From DASXMT01 sp035569695 (GTDB lineage Bacteria; Actinomycetota; Acidimicrobiia; Acidimicrobiales; RAAP-2), in assembly GCA_035569695.1 (NCBI GenBank), contig DATMMO010000031.1, positions 1 to 17,400 on the forward strand: a stretch of 17,400 nt of DNA, in the 5' to 3' direction. Below, piece after piece: positions 1-6,881 of this stretch; the stretch's first letter is position 1; each line of letters starts with the position of its first letter. Below the pieces are notes generated by a model. The model did not search any database. It saw only the letters and a program-made list of their open reading frames with translations, and was not told the origin of the DNA. The position numbers were made by a program, and so were the translations under genes.

Positions 1-654
1 GCCGATGCCGTAGCCGTCGAAGTCCAGCTCGACCGTGCGCCGGGCGCTCTCCGTGCGCAGGATGGGGTTCGTGCCCCCTTGCACGATGCCGAACAGGGCC
101 TGGCCCTCGGGCCGCAGTTCGAGGTGGCGGTGACGGTCCCGGGCCCGGGACGCCCATGCCGCCGTCCGCTCCACGGCCAACCGCAGGACCTCGGGCTCAG
201 CGGGCAGGGTGGCGCACACGTCCAGGACCATCTGGATGTCGGCGCCGATCAATCCCTGGATCTCCACCGCCGACTCGGGGGTGAGGCGGGCCGCCGATCC
301 GTCGTACACCGACGTGAAGCTGACCCCGTCGTCGTCGACCTCCGGGGAGAGGGAATGGACCTGGAACCCACCGGAGTCGGTCAGCGTGTGCCCGTCCCAG
401 CCCATGAACCGGTGGAGCCCGCCCAGATCGGCCACCACATCGGCCCCGGGCCGGAGCATCAGGTGGTACGTGTTGGCCAACATCACCTCGGCCCCGAGCC
501 CCTCGAGGTCGGCGGCATCGAGAGCCTTGACCGTTCCTCGCGTCCCCACCGGCATGAACGCCGGCACCTGGTACCAACCCCGGGCCGTGTGGACCACGCC
601 GGTCCGGGCCGCCCCGTCGGTGGCCTGGATGTCGAGCCGCAACGGGGTGGTCAC
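1..654 (-). CDS. tgt: Queuine/preQ1 tRNA-guanine transglycosylase (Tgt), 3' end outside window
   Basis: The enzyme swaps the wobble guanine (G34) of GUN-anticodon tRNAs for preQ1, the committed tRNA step of queuosine synthesis. The first 218 residues are present. Visible family motifs are NTYHLMLRPG (61-70), TDSGGFQV (92-99, with the conserved active-site Asp 93), MVLDVC (142-147, position of the substrate-binding Asp and Cys) and GIVQGG (189-194). The nucleophilic Asp and the zinc-binding C-terminus lie beyond the left edge. The GTG start shares a GTGA overlap with the queA stop, which implies translational coupling, and the protein reads MTTPLRLDIQ from there. QueA acts on the tRNA that Tgt has modified, so the pair is functionally matched. 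The 142-147 motif is a little divergent from the common bacterial AFDEC form. Identification is secure from motifs and context. Confidence 0.95.
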   Translation of the reverse strand, partial: MTTPLRLDIQATDGAARTGVVHTARGWYQVPAFMPVGTRGTVKALDAADLEGLGAEVMLANTYHLMLRPGADVVADLGGLHRFMGWDGHTLTDSGGFQVHSLSPEVDDDGVSFTSVYDGSAARLTPESAVEIQGLIGADIQMVLDVCATLPAEPEVLRLAVERTAAWASRARDRHRHLELRPEGQALFGIVQGGTNPILRTESARRTVELDFDGYGIG

Positions 655-1766
655 CGGGTCGCTCCCCCATCGTCCCGGCGGGGCCCGGAGCGGGCCACCA
701 ACATGGCGTCGCCGAAGGACAGGAACCGGTAGCCCTGGTCCAGCGCGATGGCGTAGAGGTCGCGCCACTCGGGGCCGCAGAAGGCCTCGACCAGCAGCAG
801 CAAGGTCGAGCGGGGCATGTGGAAATTGGTGAGCAGCACGTCGACCACCCGGAACGAGTAGGTCCCGTGGATGTAGAGATCGGTACGACCGGCAAGCCGT
901 CCGGTGGCAGCCGCCGACTCCAGGGCCCGAACCGTGGTGGTGCCCACCGCCACCACCCGGGACGCCTCCCGACATGCCTGCATGGTGGCGGCGGGAACGG
1001 CATAGCGCTCGGTGTGGATCACATGGCCTTCGGGCGTCTCGGCCGTGACCGGCCGGAACGTGTCCAGCCCGATGGCCAGGTCGACGGGGGCGATGGTTGC
1101 GCCGGCCCGGCGACAGGCGTCGAGGACAGCCGGCGTGAGGTGCAGCCCGGCGGTGGGCGCCGCCGTCGACTGGTCTCCCGGGTCGCTCGGCGCCCAGTAG
1201 ACGGTCTGGTAGCGGTCGGGGTCATGGAGGGGCATGTGGATGTAGGGAGGAAGGGGCATGGACCCGGCCCGATCGACCACCGACGGATCCAGGAGCCTGA
1301 CCCATCGCCGACCGTCCTCGTGGCCGGCAACCGGTTCGGCCACCTCGACCACCGGGTCGGAACCCCCCGGCTCCCACAACCTGGTGCCCGCCGGCAATCG
1401 TCGCCCCGGTCGCACGAGTGCCTCCCAGACCGCCGGTGGACCTTCGTCCGCCGCACAGTCGGAAGCGGCATCGGCGGGTACCGAACCACCGGGCACCGCA
1501 CCGGACCGGGCCGGCTCCAACAGGAGCACCTCGGCGGCGCCCCCGCTCTGTTTGACCAGGGCGAGCCGGGCGGCCAGGACCCGGGTCTCGTTGACCACGA
1601 GGACATCGCCCGGTCGCAGGTAGCGGGGCAGATCGGCCACCGTGGCATGGTCGACGCCGGGTGTGCCCGACGCCGCCGCGTCCACCAGCAGGCGTGCCGC
1701 GCTCCGGGGCTCGATGGGTTGCTGGGCGATGGCCTCCGGTGGCAGCCCGTACTCGTAGTCGTGCAT
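651..1766 (-). CDS. queA: S-adenosylmethionine:tRNA ribosyltransferase-isomerase (QueA)
   Basis: QueA transfers and isomerises the ribosyl group of SAM onto preQ1 in tRNA to give epoxyqueuosine. Family motifs are the N-terminal YGLPPEAIAQQPIEPR (6-21), VVNETRVLAARL (57-68), APTAGLHLTP and LLTNFHMPRSTLLLLVEAF near the C-terminus. At 371 residues it is somewhat longer than the usual 340-355. Part of the excess is an Ala/Gly/Pro-rich insertion at about 87-111. I chose the ATG at 1766 because family homology begins there and an AGGG lies about 7 bases upstream. In-frame alternatives are GTG at 1772 and ATGs at 1817 and 1826; the longest would add 20 residues without family similarity and without a ribosome binding site. 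It follows ruvB by 97 bp and overlaps tgt by 4 bp. Confidence 0.93.
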   Translation of the reverse strand: MHDYEYGLPPEAIAQQPIEPRSAARLLVDAAASGTPGVDHATVADLPRYLRPGDVLVVNETRVLAARLALVKQSGGAAEVLLLEPARSGAVPGGSVPADAASDCAADEGPPAVWEALVRPGRRLPAGTRLWEPGGSDPVVEVAEPVAGHEDGRRWVRLLDPSVVDRAGSMPLPPYIHMPLHDPDRYQTVYWAPSDPGDQSTAAPTAGLHLTPAVLDACRRAGATIAPVDLAIGLDTFRPVTAETPEGHVIHTERYAVPAATMQACREASRVVAVGTTTVRALESAAATGRLAGRTDLYIHGTYSFRVVDVLLTNFHMPRSTLLLLVEAFCGPEWRDLYAIALDQGYRFLSFGDAMLVARSGPRRDDGGATR

Positions 1767-1863
1767 GGACACGCCCTGATCGGCCCGGGTGTTGGGCGTG
1801 GAGGAGGGCGACGACATGGACGACATCGTCGCAGACGGGGCAAGGCCGGCCGACCAGGGCCGC

Positions 1864-2940
1864 TTACAGCAGGGTCGACTCCGCCGGGCTCAGGCCCAGA
1901 TGGGCCCAGGCCCGCGGGGCGGCGATCCGGCCGCGGGGGGTCCGCTGCAGGAGGCCCTGCTGCAACAGGTACGGCTCGTAGGCGTCCTCGATGGTGTTGG
2001 GCTCCTCGCCGATGCACTGGGCCAGGGTGGTGAGGCCCACGGCCCGTCCGGCGAACCGCCGGCACAGCACGTCCAGAATGGACCGGTCCACCTTGTCCAA
2101 GCCCAGTTCGTCCACCCCGAACAGGTCCAGTCCGTCCACCGCGGCCTGGGCCGTGATCCGGCCCTGGGCTCGCACCTCGACATAGTCCCGGACCCGGCGC
2201 AGGAGCCGGTTGGCGATTCTCGGGGTCCCCCGCGAGCGTTGGGCGATCCGCTGCGCCCCCTCGGGCTCGATGGGCACCCCTAGGATCTCGGCCGACCGCC
2301 CCACGATGGATTGGAGCTCGTCCACGGTGTAGTGGTCGAGCCGGCCGACGAATCCGAACCGGTCGCGCAGTGGGCTGGTGACCAGCCCGGTGCGGGTGGT
2401 CGCCCCGATCAGGGTGAACCGAGGCAGGTCCAGACGAATGCTGCGGGCGGTCGGGCCCTTCCCGATCAGGATGTCGAGCTTGAAGTCCTCCATGGCCGGA
2501 TACAGCACCTCCTCCACGGCCCGGTGGAGGCGATGGATCTCGTCGATGAACAAGACGTCGCCCTCTTGCAGGTCGGTCAGGAGCGCAGCCAGGTCACCCG
2601 TCCTGACCAGCACCGGTCCGGCGGTGATGCGGAGCCCGACACCCATCTCCGAGGCCACGATGCCGGCCAGCGAGGTCTTGCCCAGTCCGGGGGGACCGGC
2701 GAAGAGGAGGTGGTCGACGGGTTGGCGGCGCTTGCGGGCCGCCTCCAGCACGATCCGGAGGTGCTCGGTGAGCTGGGCCTGTCCCACGAACTCGTCGAGG
2801 GTCCGGGGCCGGAGGCTTGCCTCATCGAGCTCCTCGGCCGGAGCGGCCACCGGGTCGACGGGTCGAACGGCACCCCCGCCGGTACCGGCCGGGTCGTCGC
2901 CCTTGGCGGCCAGCAGCTCGCGGCGGGCCTCGGGGCTCAT
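1864..2940 (-). CDS. ruvB: Holliday junction branch-migration ATPase RuvB
   Basis: RuvB is the hexameric AAA+ motor that drives Holliday-junction branch migration with RuvA, in the cytoplasm. The 358-residue product has Walker A GPPGLGKT (82-89), Walker B with DEIH (133-136), a sensor-1 GATTR segment (179-183), the SPLRDRFG arginine-finger segment (189-196) and the winged-helix C-terminal domain with TPRIANRLLRRVRDY. The N-terminus is extended by about 25-30 residues relative to the E. coli protein, with a Gly/Pro/Ala-rich stretch at 17-36. Its ATG overlaps the ruvA stop as ATGA, so the two subunits are probably translationally coupled. It ends with TAA. It belongs to the ruvC-ruvA-ruvB unit and is predicted to share the SOS promoter in front of ruvC. 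Confidence 0.97.
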   Translation of the reverse strand: MSPEARRELLAAKGDDPAGTGGGAVRPVDPVAAPAEELDEASLRPRTLDEFVGQAQLTEHLRIVLEAARKRRQPVDHLLFAGPPGLGKTSLAGIVASEMGVGLRITAGPVLVRTGDLAALLTDLQEGDVLFIDEIHRLHRAVEEVLYPAMEDFKLDILIGKGPTARSIRLDLPRFTLIGATTRTGLVTSPLRDRFGFVGRLDHYTVDELQSIVGRSAEILGVPIEPEGAQRIAQRSRGTPRIANRLLRRVRDYVEVRAQGRITAQAAVDGLDLFGVDELGLDKVDRSILDVLCRRFAGRAVGLTTLAQCIGEEPNTIEDAYEPYLLQQGLLQRTPRGRIAAPRAWAHLGLSPAESTLL

Positions 2941-3533
2941 CGGGCTCGGGCCAGCTCACGAAGGGCCGAGCGCAGGATCTCCTCCACCGTCCCCTCATCG
3001 GGTATCTGCTCCAATGCCCCCCGGATCTCGTCCGGGCCGTATCCCAACTCGGTGAGCGCGGCCCGCACCTCGCCGCGACCAGAGCGCTCCTCCCCCACCG
3101 GCACCGGCGTTCCTCCCCCCAGTGAGGGCAGGTCCAGCCGGGCCTTCAGCTCCAACAGGAGGCGCGCCGCCGTCTTCTTCCCCACTCCGGGGACCAGGCA
3201 CAGGGTGTCGACGTCGTCCTCCAGTACGGCGGTGGACAGAGAGGCGGGCGACAGCGATGACAGGATGGCCAGGGCCAACGTGGGACCCACCCCATGGGCG
3301 CCGATCAGCGCCTCGAAGCATCGCCGCTCGTCAGCGTGCAGGAAGCCGTACAGGACGATGGCGTCCTCCCGCACGTGGGTGTGCACATGGAGGAAGGTCT
3401 CGGATCCGATGGGGCCGACCGAGGCCAGCACCGATGTGGGCACCGAGGCCCGGTAGCCCACGCCGTGCACGTCGACCAGTAGCTCGCCAGGAGCGGGGCG
3501 GTCGATCAACGTCCCCCGGAGCGAGCCGATCAC
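2937..3533 (-). CDS. ruvA: Holliday junction recognition protein RuvA
   Basis: RuvA binds four-way junctions as a tetramer and loads RuvB. The 198-residue length matches the family. It has the N-terminal OB-fold (MIGSLRGTLIDR at 1-12, DVHGVGYRASVP at 21-32), two helix-hairpin-helix motifs (HGVGPTLALAIL at 80-91 and LVPGVGKKTAARLLLELK at 113-130), a flexible linker and the C-terminal RuvB-contact domain (EVRAALTELGYGPDEI). The start is GTG at 3533, overlapping the ruvC stop as GTGA, and homology begins exactly there. A longer in-frame reading upstream crosses ruvC in another frame and has no family similarity. The order ruvC-ruvA-ruvB is the standard actinobacterial one. Confidence 0.97.
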   Translation of the reverse strand: MIGSLRGTLIDRPAPGELLVDVHGVGYRASVPTSVLASVGPIGSETFLHVHTHVREDAIVLYGFLHADERRCFEALIGAHGVGPTLALAILSSLSPASLSTAVLEDDVDTLCLVPGVGKKTAARLLLELKARLDLPSLGGGTPVPVGEERSGRGEVRAALTELGYGPDEIRGALEQIPDEGTVEEILRSALRELARAR

Positions 3534-4039
3534 TGCTGGTCCCCGATGACGGCGGCCACAGCCCGCCGGAGGGGTTGGGCGGTCAGGTAGCAGACGGCCA
3601 GGGCCAGGGCATCGGCCACATCGGGCGGGCGGGGAGGCTGGTCCAGGCCCAGGACCGAGGCGATCATGCGCTGCACCTGGTCCTTGGTTGCGCTCCCGTA
3701 GCCGACCACCGCTTGTTTCACCTCGTTCGACGTGTACTGGGCCACCTCGCAGCCGGACTCGGCCGCGGCGGCCAGGGCCACGCCCGCAGCCTGCCCGGTG
3801 GCCATGGCCGTGCGCACATTGACCTGGAAGAACACCCGCTCCACGACCACGGCCACGGGACGGTATTCGGCCACCAGCGATCGGAGCTCGGTCGACAGGG
3901 TCAGGAGCCGTTCGGGCAGGGGCATGGTCGGGGCGGTGGTGATCACCCCGCCGGCCGCGGCCACCAGGTCGGAGCCGTGGCGGGTCACCACGCCGTAGCC
4001 GCACCGGGAGAGCCCGGGATCGATCCCCAGAACGAACAT
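3530..4039 (-). CDS. ruvC: Holliday junction resolvase RuvC
   Basis: RuvC cuts Holliday junctions symmetrically after RuvAB branch migration. The 169-residue protein keeps the RNase H-like acidic catalytic set: Asp 7 in LGIDPGLSRCGYG, Glu 67 in VVVERVFFQVN, and Asp 140 and Asp 143 in PPDVADALALAVC. The NEVKQAVVGYGSATKDQV segment (105-122) is also typical. No Shine-Dalgarno sequence precedes the ATG. Instead a TAGGGT -10 hexamer ends 7 bases before it, so the mRNA is probably leaderless. An SOS box overlaps the start codon (see that entry). It is the first gene of the unit that continues into ruvA and ruvB. The 56-bp gap to yebC upstream separates the two transcription units. Confidence 0.96.
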   Translation of the reverse strand: MFVLGIDPGLSRCGYGVVTRHGSDLVAAAGGVITTAPTMPLPERLLTLSTELRSLVAEYRPVAVVVERVFFQVNVRTAMATGQAAGVALAAAAESGCEVAQYTSNEVKQAVVGYGSATKDQVQRMIASVLGLDQPPRPPDVADALALAVCYLTAQPLRRAVAAVIGDQQ

Positions 4040-4046
4040 GCGTTCG
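4033..4046. promoter_or_regulatory. LexA/SOS box overlapping the ruvC start codon
   Basis: CGAACATGCGTTCG is an almost perfect palindrome. It matches at every position the CGAAC-RNRY-GTTCG LexA box known from Bacillus and actinobacteria, when read on the ruvC strand as CGAACGCATGTTCG. It lies directly after the predicted -10 hexamer and spans the transcription start and the ATG (4037-4039). Bound LexA would block initiation. That it works is inferred; the match itself is seen. Confidence 0.85.
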
Positions 4047-4052
4047 ACCCTA
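4040..4052 (-). promoter_or_regulatory. Predicted leaderless ruvC promoter (-10 element)
   Basis: On the minus strand TAGGGT (4052-4047) fits the actinobacterial TANNNT -10 consensus. The 7 bases between it and the ATG place the transcription start at or next to the A of the start codon. No good -35 hexamer is visible. A CCCGG-N4-CCGGG hairpin (4054-4067) lies just upstream and may help terminate the yebC transcript. Confidence 0.55.
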
Positions 4053-4095
4053 CCCCGGACGGCCGGGAAGCGTGTGGATACCGCCCACCGTGGCG

Positions 4096-4845
4096 CTAGC
4101 CGTCGTAGGCAGCCATGACCGAGTCGGGGATGTCGAAATTGGCGTAGACGTTCTGGACGTCGTCATGGTCGTCCAGCGCCTCGATCAGCCGGAGGACCTT
4201 CTTGGCCTCGCCCTCGTCCCTCACCTCGATGGTCGACGTGGGCACCATGGACAGGTCCGAGGAGGAGGGGGTCAGGCCCGCCCCCTCCAGGGCCGACCGC
4301 ACGGCCATCATGTCCGTCGGGGAGCAGGTCACCACCCAGTGATCGTCCTCGTCGGCCAGGTCCTCGGCCCCCGCCTCCATGGCCGCCTCCATGATCTGGT
4401 CCTCGTCGAGGTTCCGGGGCAGGGAGATGAGGCCCTTACGTTCGAACTGCCAGCTCACGGCGCCAGGCTCGGCCATGGATCCGCCGTTCTTGTTGAACAG
4501 GTTGCGGATCTCGGCCCCGGTCCGGTTCCGGTTGTCCGACAGGCACTCCACGATCACCGCCACCCCGTCAGGGGCGTAGCCCTCGTAGTTGATCGACTCG
4601 TAGCGGACGCCCTCGAGCTCGCCCGAGCCCCGCTTGATGGCGCGCTCGATGGTGTCGATGGGCACCGAGGCGTCCCGGGCCTTCGAGTACATGGTCCGGA
4701 GGCTGGCATTGGCCGTCATGTCACTGCCGCCCTCGCGGGCGGCCACTTCCACCTGCCGGATGATCTTGGCGAACACCTTGGCCCGGGCCGAGTCCTGTGC
4801 GCCCTTGCGGTACTTGGTGGTTGCCCACTTGGAGTGTCCCGACAT
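4096..4845 (-). CDS. yebC: YebC/PmpR/TACO1 family protein
   Basis: This 249-residue protein has the full family signature: MSGHSKWATTKYRKGAQDSARAKVF at the N-terminus, ANASLRTMYSKARDASVP (45-62), INYEGYAP and the NKNGGSMAEPGAVSWQF segment. It belongs to the YebC family, long annotated as transcriptional regulators. More recent work links bacterial and mitochondrial members to translation of proline-rich stretches, so the annotated DNA-binding role should not be assumed. It starts only 3 bp after the pdxT stop. A GAGAGG ribosome binding site lies inside the end of pdxT, so it is probably co-transcribed with pdxS-pdxT. The same neighbourhood occurs in mycobacteria. In many other bacteria yebC sits directly beside ruvC, as it does here. 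Confidence 0.95.
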   Translation of the reverse strand: MSGHSKWATTKYRKGAQDSARAKVFAKIIRQVEVAAREGGSDMTANASLRTMYSKARDASVPIDTIERAIKRGSGELEGVRYESINYEGYAPDGVAVIVECLSDNRNRTGAEIRNLFNKNGGSMAEPGAVSWQFERKGLISLPRNLDEDQIMEAAMEAGAEDLADEDDHWVVTCSPTDMMAVRSALEGAGLTPSSSDLSMVPTSTIEVRDEGEAKKVLRLIEALDDHDDVQNVYANFDIPDSVMAAYDG

Positions 4846-4848
4846 TGC

Positions 4849-5502
4849 CTAACGCCTCTCTTCTTTCGTCATATCCACGAACAGTCGATGCAATCGACGG
4901 TCCTCGGTCAATTCAGGGTGGAACGCGGCCACCAGGACCGAGCCCTGGCGACAGATCACCGGGCTCGGCGCGCCCCCTGTCCCATCGGAAACCGCGGTCC
5001 CATCGGGGACCACGGGCCCATCGGGAACCGCGGGCAGGGCGGCCAGCACCTCGACATCGGGGCCGTACCCCTCGACCACTGGGGCCCGGATGAACACGGC
5101 ATGGAAGGGTTCGCCGGCCACTCCGTCGAGGTCGATGTCGAGGTCGCACTCGAACGATGCCCGCTGGCGTCCGTAGCCGTTCCGGCGCACGGTGAGCTCG
5201 ATGCTGTTGAATCGGCGCTGATCGGGTCGGCCATCGAGCACGTCCGAGGCGAGAAGGATCATCCCCGCACACGTCCCCAGGACCGGCAACCCCGACCCGA
5301 GGGCTGCGGCCAGGGGGTCGAACAGACCGGACGATTCGAGCAGGAGGGACAGGGTGGTCGACTCCCCACCGGGGAGCACGATGCCGGCCAGGCCGACGAG
5401 TTCGGATGGTCGCCGAACCAGGCGCGCCGGCTCACCCAGGTCGGCAAGCGCAGCCGCGTGCTCGCGCACGTCGCCCTGCAGGGCCAGCACTCCGATGGTC
5501 AC
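4849..5502 (-). CDS. pdxT: PLP synthase glutaminase subunit PdxT
   Basis: PdxT is the class I glutaminase that feeds ammonia to PdxS for pyridoxal 5'-phosphate synthesis. Conserved elements are GVLALQGDVREH (4-15), PGGEST (44-49), the nucleophile Cys 78 in GTCAGMILLA, the FIRAP segment near 137-141 and the catalytic His 195-Glu 197 pair in FHPEL. The 217-residue chain is longer than most (about 190-200). An insertion at about 159-178 is encoded by three 18-bp tandem repeats and lies shortly before the catalytic His. The insertion reads as repeated (V/S)-x-D-G units and is probably a surface loop. It follows pdxS by 33 bp. Confidence 0.96.
   Translation of the reverse strand: MTIGVLALQGDVREHAAALADLGEPARLVRRPSELVGLAGIVLPGGESTTLSLLLESSGLFDPLAAALGSGLPVLGTCAGMILLASDVLDGRPDQRRFNSIELTVRRNGYGRQRASFECDLDIDLDGVAGEPFHAVFIRAPVVEGYGPDVEVLAALPAVPDGPVVPDGTAVSDGTGGAPSPVICRQGSVLVAAFHPELTEDRRLHRLFVDMTKEERR
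4979..5032. repeat. Three 18-bp tandem repeats inside pdxT
   Basis: The units at 4979-4996, 4997-5014 and 5015-5032 share the core CCCATCGG-N4-CC-N2-CG with few differences. Unit 1 is GTCCCATCGGAAACCGCG. They are in frame and encode three similar hexapeptides (VPDGPV-type) in the PdxT insertion. Confidence 0.85.
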
Positions 5503-5535
5503 GCGGAGGCACCTCGACGCCCCGGATCCGTACCG

Positions 5536-6453
5536 CTACCAGCCGCGATCGGCAAGATGAACGCCGAGCGTGTCGATCTCCTGGCCGGGCATGGCCTCGC
5601 CCAACCCGGTGGACACCTTGGCCACCAGGTCGGCGTCGGTGAAGTGCGCGGTGGCCTCGACGATGGCTCGAGCCCGGCGCGAGGGGTCCTCGCTCTTGAA
5701 TATGCCCGAGCCCACGAACACGGCCTCGGCGCCCAGCTGGAGCACGAGCGACGCGTCGGCTGGTGTGGCAATGCCCCCGGCACAGAACAGCGGCACGGGC
5801 AGGTGGCCGGTGCGAGCGATGTCCTGGACCAGACCGATGGGGGCGGCCAGCTGCTTGGCCCAGCCGTACTGCTCGGCCGAGTCGGCCTGGGTGATCCTCC
5901 TGATGTCGCCCAGGATCGACCGCAGGTGGCGAACGGCCTCGACGATGTTGCCGGTCCCCGCCTCGCCCTTGGACCGGATCATCGCCGCCCCTTCGGAAAT
6001 ACGGCGGAGGGCCTCGCCCAGGTTGGTGGCGCCGCACACGAAGGGAACGTCAAATCCCCACTTGTCGATGTGGTGGGCTTCATCGGCGGGAGTGAGCACC
6101 TCGCTCTCGTCGATGTAGTCCACGCCCAGGGCGGCCAGGACCTGGGCCTCGGCGAAATGGCCGATCCGGGCCTTGGCCATAACCGGAACGGTCACCGCCG
6201 CCTTGATGCCCTCGATCAGAGCGGGATCGCTCATCCGGGCCACGCCGCCGTCGCGGCGGATGTCGGACGGCACCCGCTCGAGGGCCATGACCGCCACGGC
6301 ACCGGCGTCCTCGGCCACCTTGGCCTGCTTGGCGTCGACCACGTCCATGATCACGCCGCCCCGGAGCATGTCGGCCAGGCCGCGCTTGACGGTGAACGTC
6401 CCGGTGGGACGCGCTCCCGCGGTTGCCGGCGTCTCGATCGGTTGGTCACCCAT
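5536..6453 (-). CDS. pdxS: PLP synthase subunit PdxS
   Basis: PdxS condenses ribose 5-phosphate, glyceraldehyde 3-phosphate and PdxT-derived ammonia into pyridoxal 5'-phosphate. It forms a dodecamer of TIM barrels. The 305-residue product shows GGVIMDVVDAKQAKVAEDAG (32-51, catalytic Asp 37), VPVMAKARIGH (89-99, Lys 94), YIDESEVLTPADE (113-125) and RSKGEAGTGNIVEAVRH (160-176, Lys 162). These residues correspond to the known Asp 24, Lys 81 and Lys 149 of the Bacillus enzyme. I chose the ATG at 6453 because homology begins soon after it and a TACAAT -10 hexamer sits 7 bases upstream, which suggests a leaderless transcript. The reading frame stays open further upstream, but that part resembles nothing in the family. 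Confidence 0.97.
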   Translation of the reverse strand: MGDQPIETPATAGARPTGTFTVKRGLADMLRGGVIMDVVDAKQAKVAEDAGAVAVMALERVPSDIRRDGGVARMSDPALIEGIKAAVTVPVMAKARIGHFAEAQVLAALGVDYIDESEVLTPADEAHHIDKWGFDVPFVCGATNLGEALRRISEGAAMIRSKGEAGTGNIVEAVRHLRSILGDIRRITQADSAEQYGWAKQLAAPIGLVQDIARTGHLPVPLFCAGGIATPADASLVLQLGAEAVFVGSGIFKSEDPSRRARAIVEATAHFTDADLVAKVSTGLGEAMPGQEIDTLGVHLADRGW

Positions 6454-6466
6454 GGGGTCGATTGTA
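6454..6466 (-). promoter_or_regulatory. Predicted leaderless pdxS promoter (-10 element)
   Basis: TACAAT (6466-6461 on the minus strand) is one base from TATAAT. It stands exactly 7 bases before the pdxS ATG, so transcription should begin at the start codon. There is no Shine-Dalgarno sequence in front of pdxS. I see no clear -35 hexamer. Confidence 0.55.
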
Positions 6467-6526
6467 CTGCTGGTGCTGGCCGAAGCCGGCAGCCGGAGCG
6501 CCCGCACCGACAAGGGGGGCGTCCGG

Positions 6527-6658
6527 TCAACCCAGGACGACCGGGGGCATCGACCGCGATGCCCCGTCGATGCCCTCCACCGCGAAGCGGACCACGTCGT
6601 CGCGGTGCCCCGCCTCGAGGGCGCACAGCAGTGGGAAGTAGTGATCGGGGATGGGACG
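6527..6658 (-). pseudogene. C-terminal remnant of a LigB/YgiD-type extradiol dioxygenase
   Basis: Reading the minus strand from about 6658 to a TGA at 6527-6529 gives a stretch of about 43 residues containing PIPDHYFPLL, a following CALEAG and VEGIDGASRSM, then PPVVLG and stop. This fits the C-terminal end of class III (LigB, 4,5-DOPA/YgiD-type) dioxygenases, where a PTPEHYLPLL-like motif holds an active-site His and the chain closes with a VEGIxxGSLSM-like strand. The frame is closed by a TGA at about 6700, and nothing upstream resembles the catalytic N-terminal part. It therefore looks like the tail of a deleted gene. The match rests on memory of the family; a profile search would settle it. 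Confidence 0.6.
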
Positions 6659-6726
6659 GCAGAGACCACCGGGTGGTGACCTGAACCGACGCACGTACAC
6701 CGATCACCAATCTGATCCCCTCGGGG

Positions 6727-6788
6727 CCAACGCGGGCCCACGCCTCCGACCTCCACGAAGGAAGACGGAGGCGTGGGGAGCCCGTTGG
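6727..6788. terminator. Long stem-loop downstream of yceI
   Basis: CCCACGCCTCCG (6737-6748) pairs perfectly with CGGAGGCGTGGG (6766-6777) across a 17-base loop. An outer stem, CCAACG plus GG (6727-6735), pairs with CCCGTTGG (6781-6788), leaving one bulged C and a small internal loop. There is no T-tract on either side. It may be a factor-assisted terminator, an RNA-processing structure or a scar of a mobile element. Confidence 0.5.
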
Positions 6789-6796
6789 TCACCCCT

Positions 6797-6816
6797 CCAC
6801 CAGTTTTGGCTGGTGG
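6797..6816. terminator. Short perfect hairpin downstream of yceI
   Basis: CCACCAG, loop TTTTGG, CTGGTGG: a perfect 7-bp stem with a 6-base loop. It lies between the long stem-loop and the hairpin next to the yceI stop. Its role as a terminator is inferred from position only. Confidence 0.4.
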
Positions 6817-6851
6817 CCCGTCATGACTGGCGCGTCACGACCGGCCCCGAC

Positions 6852-6878
6852 GACCGCCCATCTCCAGATGGGCAGGTC
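6852..6878 (-). terminator. Probable yceI terminator hairpin
   Basis: Just after the yceI stop (6882-6884), GCCCATCT (6856-6863) pairs with AGATGGGC (6866-6873). Flanking GACC (6852-6855) pairs with GGTC (6875-6878) past one bulged A. The stem is strong and follows the stop by 3 bases. No U-tract follows, as is common in GC-rich actinobacteria. Confidence 0.55.
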
Positions 6879-6881
6879 CGG

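Larger units (their letters stand above)
6454..6881. other. 428-bp region without an intact gene
   Basis: From left to right the stretch between pdxS and yceI holds the pdxS promoter, about 60 bp with no recognised feature, the dioxygenase remnant, a 50-bp spacer with an in-frame stop and three hairpins (6727-6788, 6797-6816, 6852-6878). No intact gene with a plausible start and recognisable product is visible on either strand. A small structured RNA cannot be excluded. Confidence 0.6.

Noticed and set aside
1767..1826. Longer QueA start at 1826 with repeated MSSMSS
   Set aside because: The added residues have no family counterpart and no ribosome binding site precedes that ATG, whereas the ATG at 1766 has an AGGG at suitable spacing.
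4072..6684. A very long open frame on the plus strand across yebC, pdxT and pdxS
   Set aside because: It is antisense to three clearly recognised genes, has no homology-like motifs and reflects the lack of stops in GC-rich DNA. The same holds for other long antisense frames in the window.
6454..6792. N-terminal extension of PdxS, with the frame open upstream to 6792
   Set aside because: PdxS homology begins shortly after 6453, a -10 hexamer fits a start there, and the extension runs through the hairpin region in a composition unlike a protein domain.
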